Source: Planctomycetota bacterium
GTDB taxonomy: Bacteria; Planctomycetota; Brocadiia; SM23-32
Direction: 5' to 3'
Assembly: GCA_018400625.1 (NCBI GenBank)
Contig: JAGYMJ010000656.1
Coordinates: 1 to 6,243, forward strand
Length of the DNA: 6,243 nucleotides
Part shown: positions 5,256 to 6,243 of the stretch, in pieces
Position numbering within the stretch: the first letter of the stretch is position 1
How the letters are laid out: the number at the start of each line of letters is the position of its first letter
The notes under the pieces: model-generated
What the model saw: only the letters and a program-made list of their open reading frames with translations
What the model was told of the DNA's origin: nothing
The model's database searches: none
Position numbers and translations under genes: made by a program

Positions 5256-6113
5256 CTATTTAAAAAGAGCTTCTCGAAGAGCCTCGGCCATTAATTTCAG
5301 GTTTGCGAGGTAGTCCCGTGCCAGAGGATCCAACGGGACAACGTTTGCGCCTATGGCCCTGGCGAAGGTTTCCGCCTGGCCGCGCGCGAATTGTGGTTGG
5401 ACAAACATGGTATAAACCCCGTCTTTTTCGGCCTGTTCGATCAGGTTGGAAAGCTGCCTGGGCCCGGGTTCTTTTCCCTCCATTTCTACGGCAACCTGAT
5501 TCAGCCCGTATGAATCCCCGAAATATCCGAAAGCCGGATGAAAGACATAAAAGGATCTTCCTCTCAAAGGTCCGAGGATTTCGGATATCTCCCGATCTAT
5601 CTCATCCAGGTCCTGCTGGAAAAGATCCAGATTGCGGCGAAAATCACTGCACCGTTCATCGAGAATACCACAAAGCGCCTCACAAATCGTTGCCGCCTGT
5701 ATCTTGACACGTTTGGGATCGAGCCATATATGAGGGTCCGGGGCCTCTCCGCCGGCGGAAGCATTGAAAAAGCGAAGCGGCACGTTTTTTCGGGTGTCGA
5801 CTATCTTTAGTTCCGGATTGATCCCTCCAAGTTTGTCGATAAAGCCGTGCTCGAAAGGCACCCCGATACGAAAATATACATCAGCTTCAGCCAGCCGTGC
5901 AATCTGCTTCGGTGTCGGTTCATAAGTCGTCGGGGATCTGCCCGGAGCAACAAGCTCTTCCACCTCTATAAACCGTCCCCCGACCCGTTCGACAAAATAC
6001 GCTTGAGGCGCAACACTCACAAAAGCCCTCACCTCAACGCCGAAAGCCATTGCCCTTGGGTTGACCGCTAACATCAGCACGATAAAGCATAGCAAAAAGA
6101 TTTTTTTCTCCAT
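5256..6113 (-). CDS. znuA: ZnuA-like periplasmic metal-binding protein
   Basis: This 285-residue solute-binding protein of the cluster 9 (TroA/ZnuA) family would capture zinc or manganese in the periplasm for ZnuB/ZnuC. An N-terminal signal peptide is clear: MEKK, a hydrophobic stretch (5-17), and a likely cleavage after AMA (about residue 23). There is no lipobox. Conserved ligand regions are DPHIW (His128), FHPAFGYF (His192) and DPLARDY (Asp262). The first ligand position is unusual: the common PHTYEPTP motif reads PTTYEPTP, with Thr62 in place of His. The His-rich loop of many ZnuA proteins is also absent. I recall Ala or Thr at this place in some relatives from sulfate and metal reducers, so this may be a subfamily trait. 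AGGAAGG (6119-6125) precedes the ATG by 5 bases. The gene ends in two consecutive TAG stops. The metal is uncertain. Confidence 0.9.
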   Translation of the reverse strand: MEKKIFLLCFIVLMLAVNPRAMAFGVEVRAFVSVAPQAYFVERVGGRFIEVEELVAPGRSPTTYEPTPKQIARLAEADVYFRIGVPFEHGFIDKLGGINPELKIVDTRKNVPLRFFNASAGGEAPDPHIWLDPKRVKIQAATICEALCGILDERCSDFRRNLDLFQQDLDEIDREISEILGPLRGRSFYVFHPAFGYFGDSYGLNQVAVEMEGKEPGPRQLSNLIEQAEKDGVYTMFVQPQFARGQAETFARAIGANVVPLDPLARDYLANLKLMAEALREALFK

Positions 6114-6132
6114 TCGGCCCTTCCTCTCGGAT

Positions 6133-6243
6133 TTATTTTTGCTTGCAGATCAAAACACGCTCATCGCACTCCTGGCAACGCGCAATCGCATGGTTCACCG
6201 AGAAATCATCCCAGTGCTTCTTTTGATTCGGCGTCAGCATACC
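6133..6243 (-). CDS. end of a small Cys-containing reading frame upstream of znuA
   Basis: An open frame enters from the right edge and ends at TAA (6135-6133), giving 36 visible residues. It may start at the ATG at 6240-6238 (35 residues) or outside the window; no ribosome binding site is visible because the edge is one codon away. The end reads NHAIARCQECDERVLICKQK, with Cys-x2-Cys-x6-Cys and nearby histidines, a layout that could bind metal. It is 19 bases before znuA and in the same direction, so probably in the same operon. I do not recognise the family, and it does not look like the C-terminus of Fur or Zur. Confidence 0.5.
   Translation of the reverse strand, partial: GMLTPNQKKHWDDFSVNHAIARCQECDERVLICKQK

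Noticed and set aside
5303..5707. 134-codon open frame on the plus strand within znuA
   Set aside because: It is antisense to a well-supported znuA and has a basic, proline-rich composition typical of shadow frames.
6114..6243. Zur or Fur operator upstream of znuA
   Set aside because: I looked for an AT-rich palindrome near znuA and found none; the operon promoter is probably beyond the window.
1..6243. tRNA, rRNA, CRISPR array, insertion sequence or phage genes
   Set aside because: No cloverleaf, regular repeat-spacer array, transposase motif or terminal inverted repeat framing a gene was seen on either strand.

Overview
The window looks like chromosomal DNA of a sulfate-reducing bacterium, most likely Desulfobacterota (former Deltaproteobacteria). 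The main reason is an unmistakable dsrC (C-terminal Cys93/Cys104 arm), directly preceded by a CobB/CbiA-type glutamine amidotransferase best read as dsrN. A ZnuA/ZnuB/ZnuC transporter follows on the opposite strand. Nothing here fixes the genus.

Layout. Bases 1-35 hold only the first 12 codons of a leftward gene with a strong ribosome binding site. Bases 36-411 are an AT-rich divergent control region. It has a near-consensus sigma70 promoter pointing left, a long leader (about 190 nt) with inverted repeats, and a second, outward-facing TTGACA pointing right. Rightward come dsrN (412-1872), a strong internal promoter (1880-1908), dsrC (1987-2304), a textbook intrinsic terminator (2341-2389), and a short-chain dehydrogenase-fold gene of the UDP-glucuronate decarboxylase type (2418-3371). 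A 272-base convergent spacer follows (3372-3643), full of hairpins and short direct repeats. Leftward from the right edge run the end of a small Cys-containing reading frame (6133-6243), znuA (5256-6113), znuC (4488-5240) and znuB (3644-4483), tightly packed as one operon.

How the genes work together. DsrN is thought to amidate siroheme for the dissimilatory sulfite reductase DsrAB, and DsrC carries the sulfur atom away from DsrAB as a trisulfide. The two genes therefore serve the terminal step of sulfate respiration, although dsrAB is not in the window. dsrC has its own promoter and terminator, which fits the known high abundance of DsrC. The Znu system imports zinc (possibly manganese), a plausible need in sulfidic surroundings where zinc precipitates; that link is inference.

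Most unusual item. The UDP-glucuronate decarboxylase-like protein keeps the family scaffold and spacing but lacks the catalytic Tyr and Lys (His149 and Asn153 instead) and the decarboxylation Glu (Gln122). It may be a non-catalytic or re-purposed enzyme. Other points are a ZnuA-like protein lacking the first His ligand, a structured leader, and the repeat-rich convergent spacer. I found no complete new multi-gene system.
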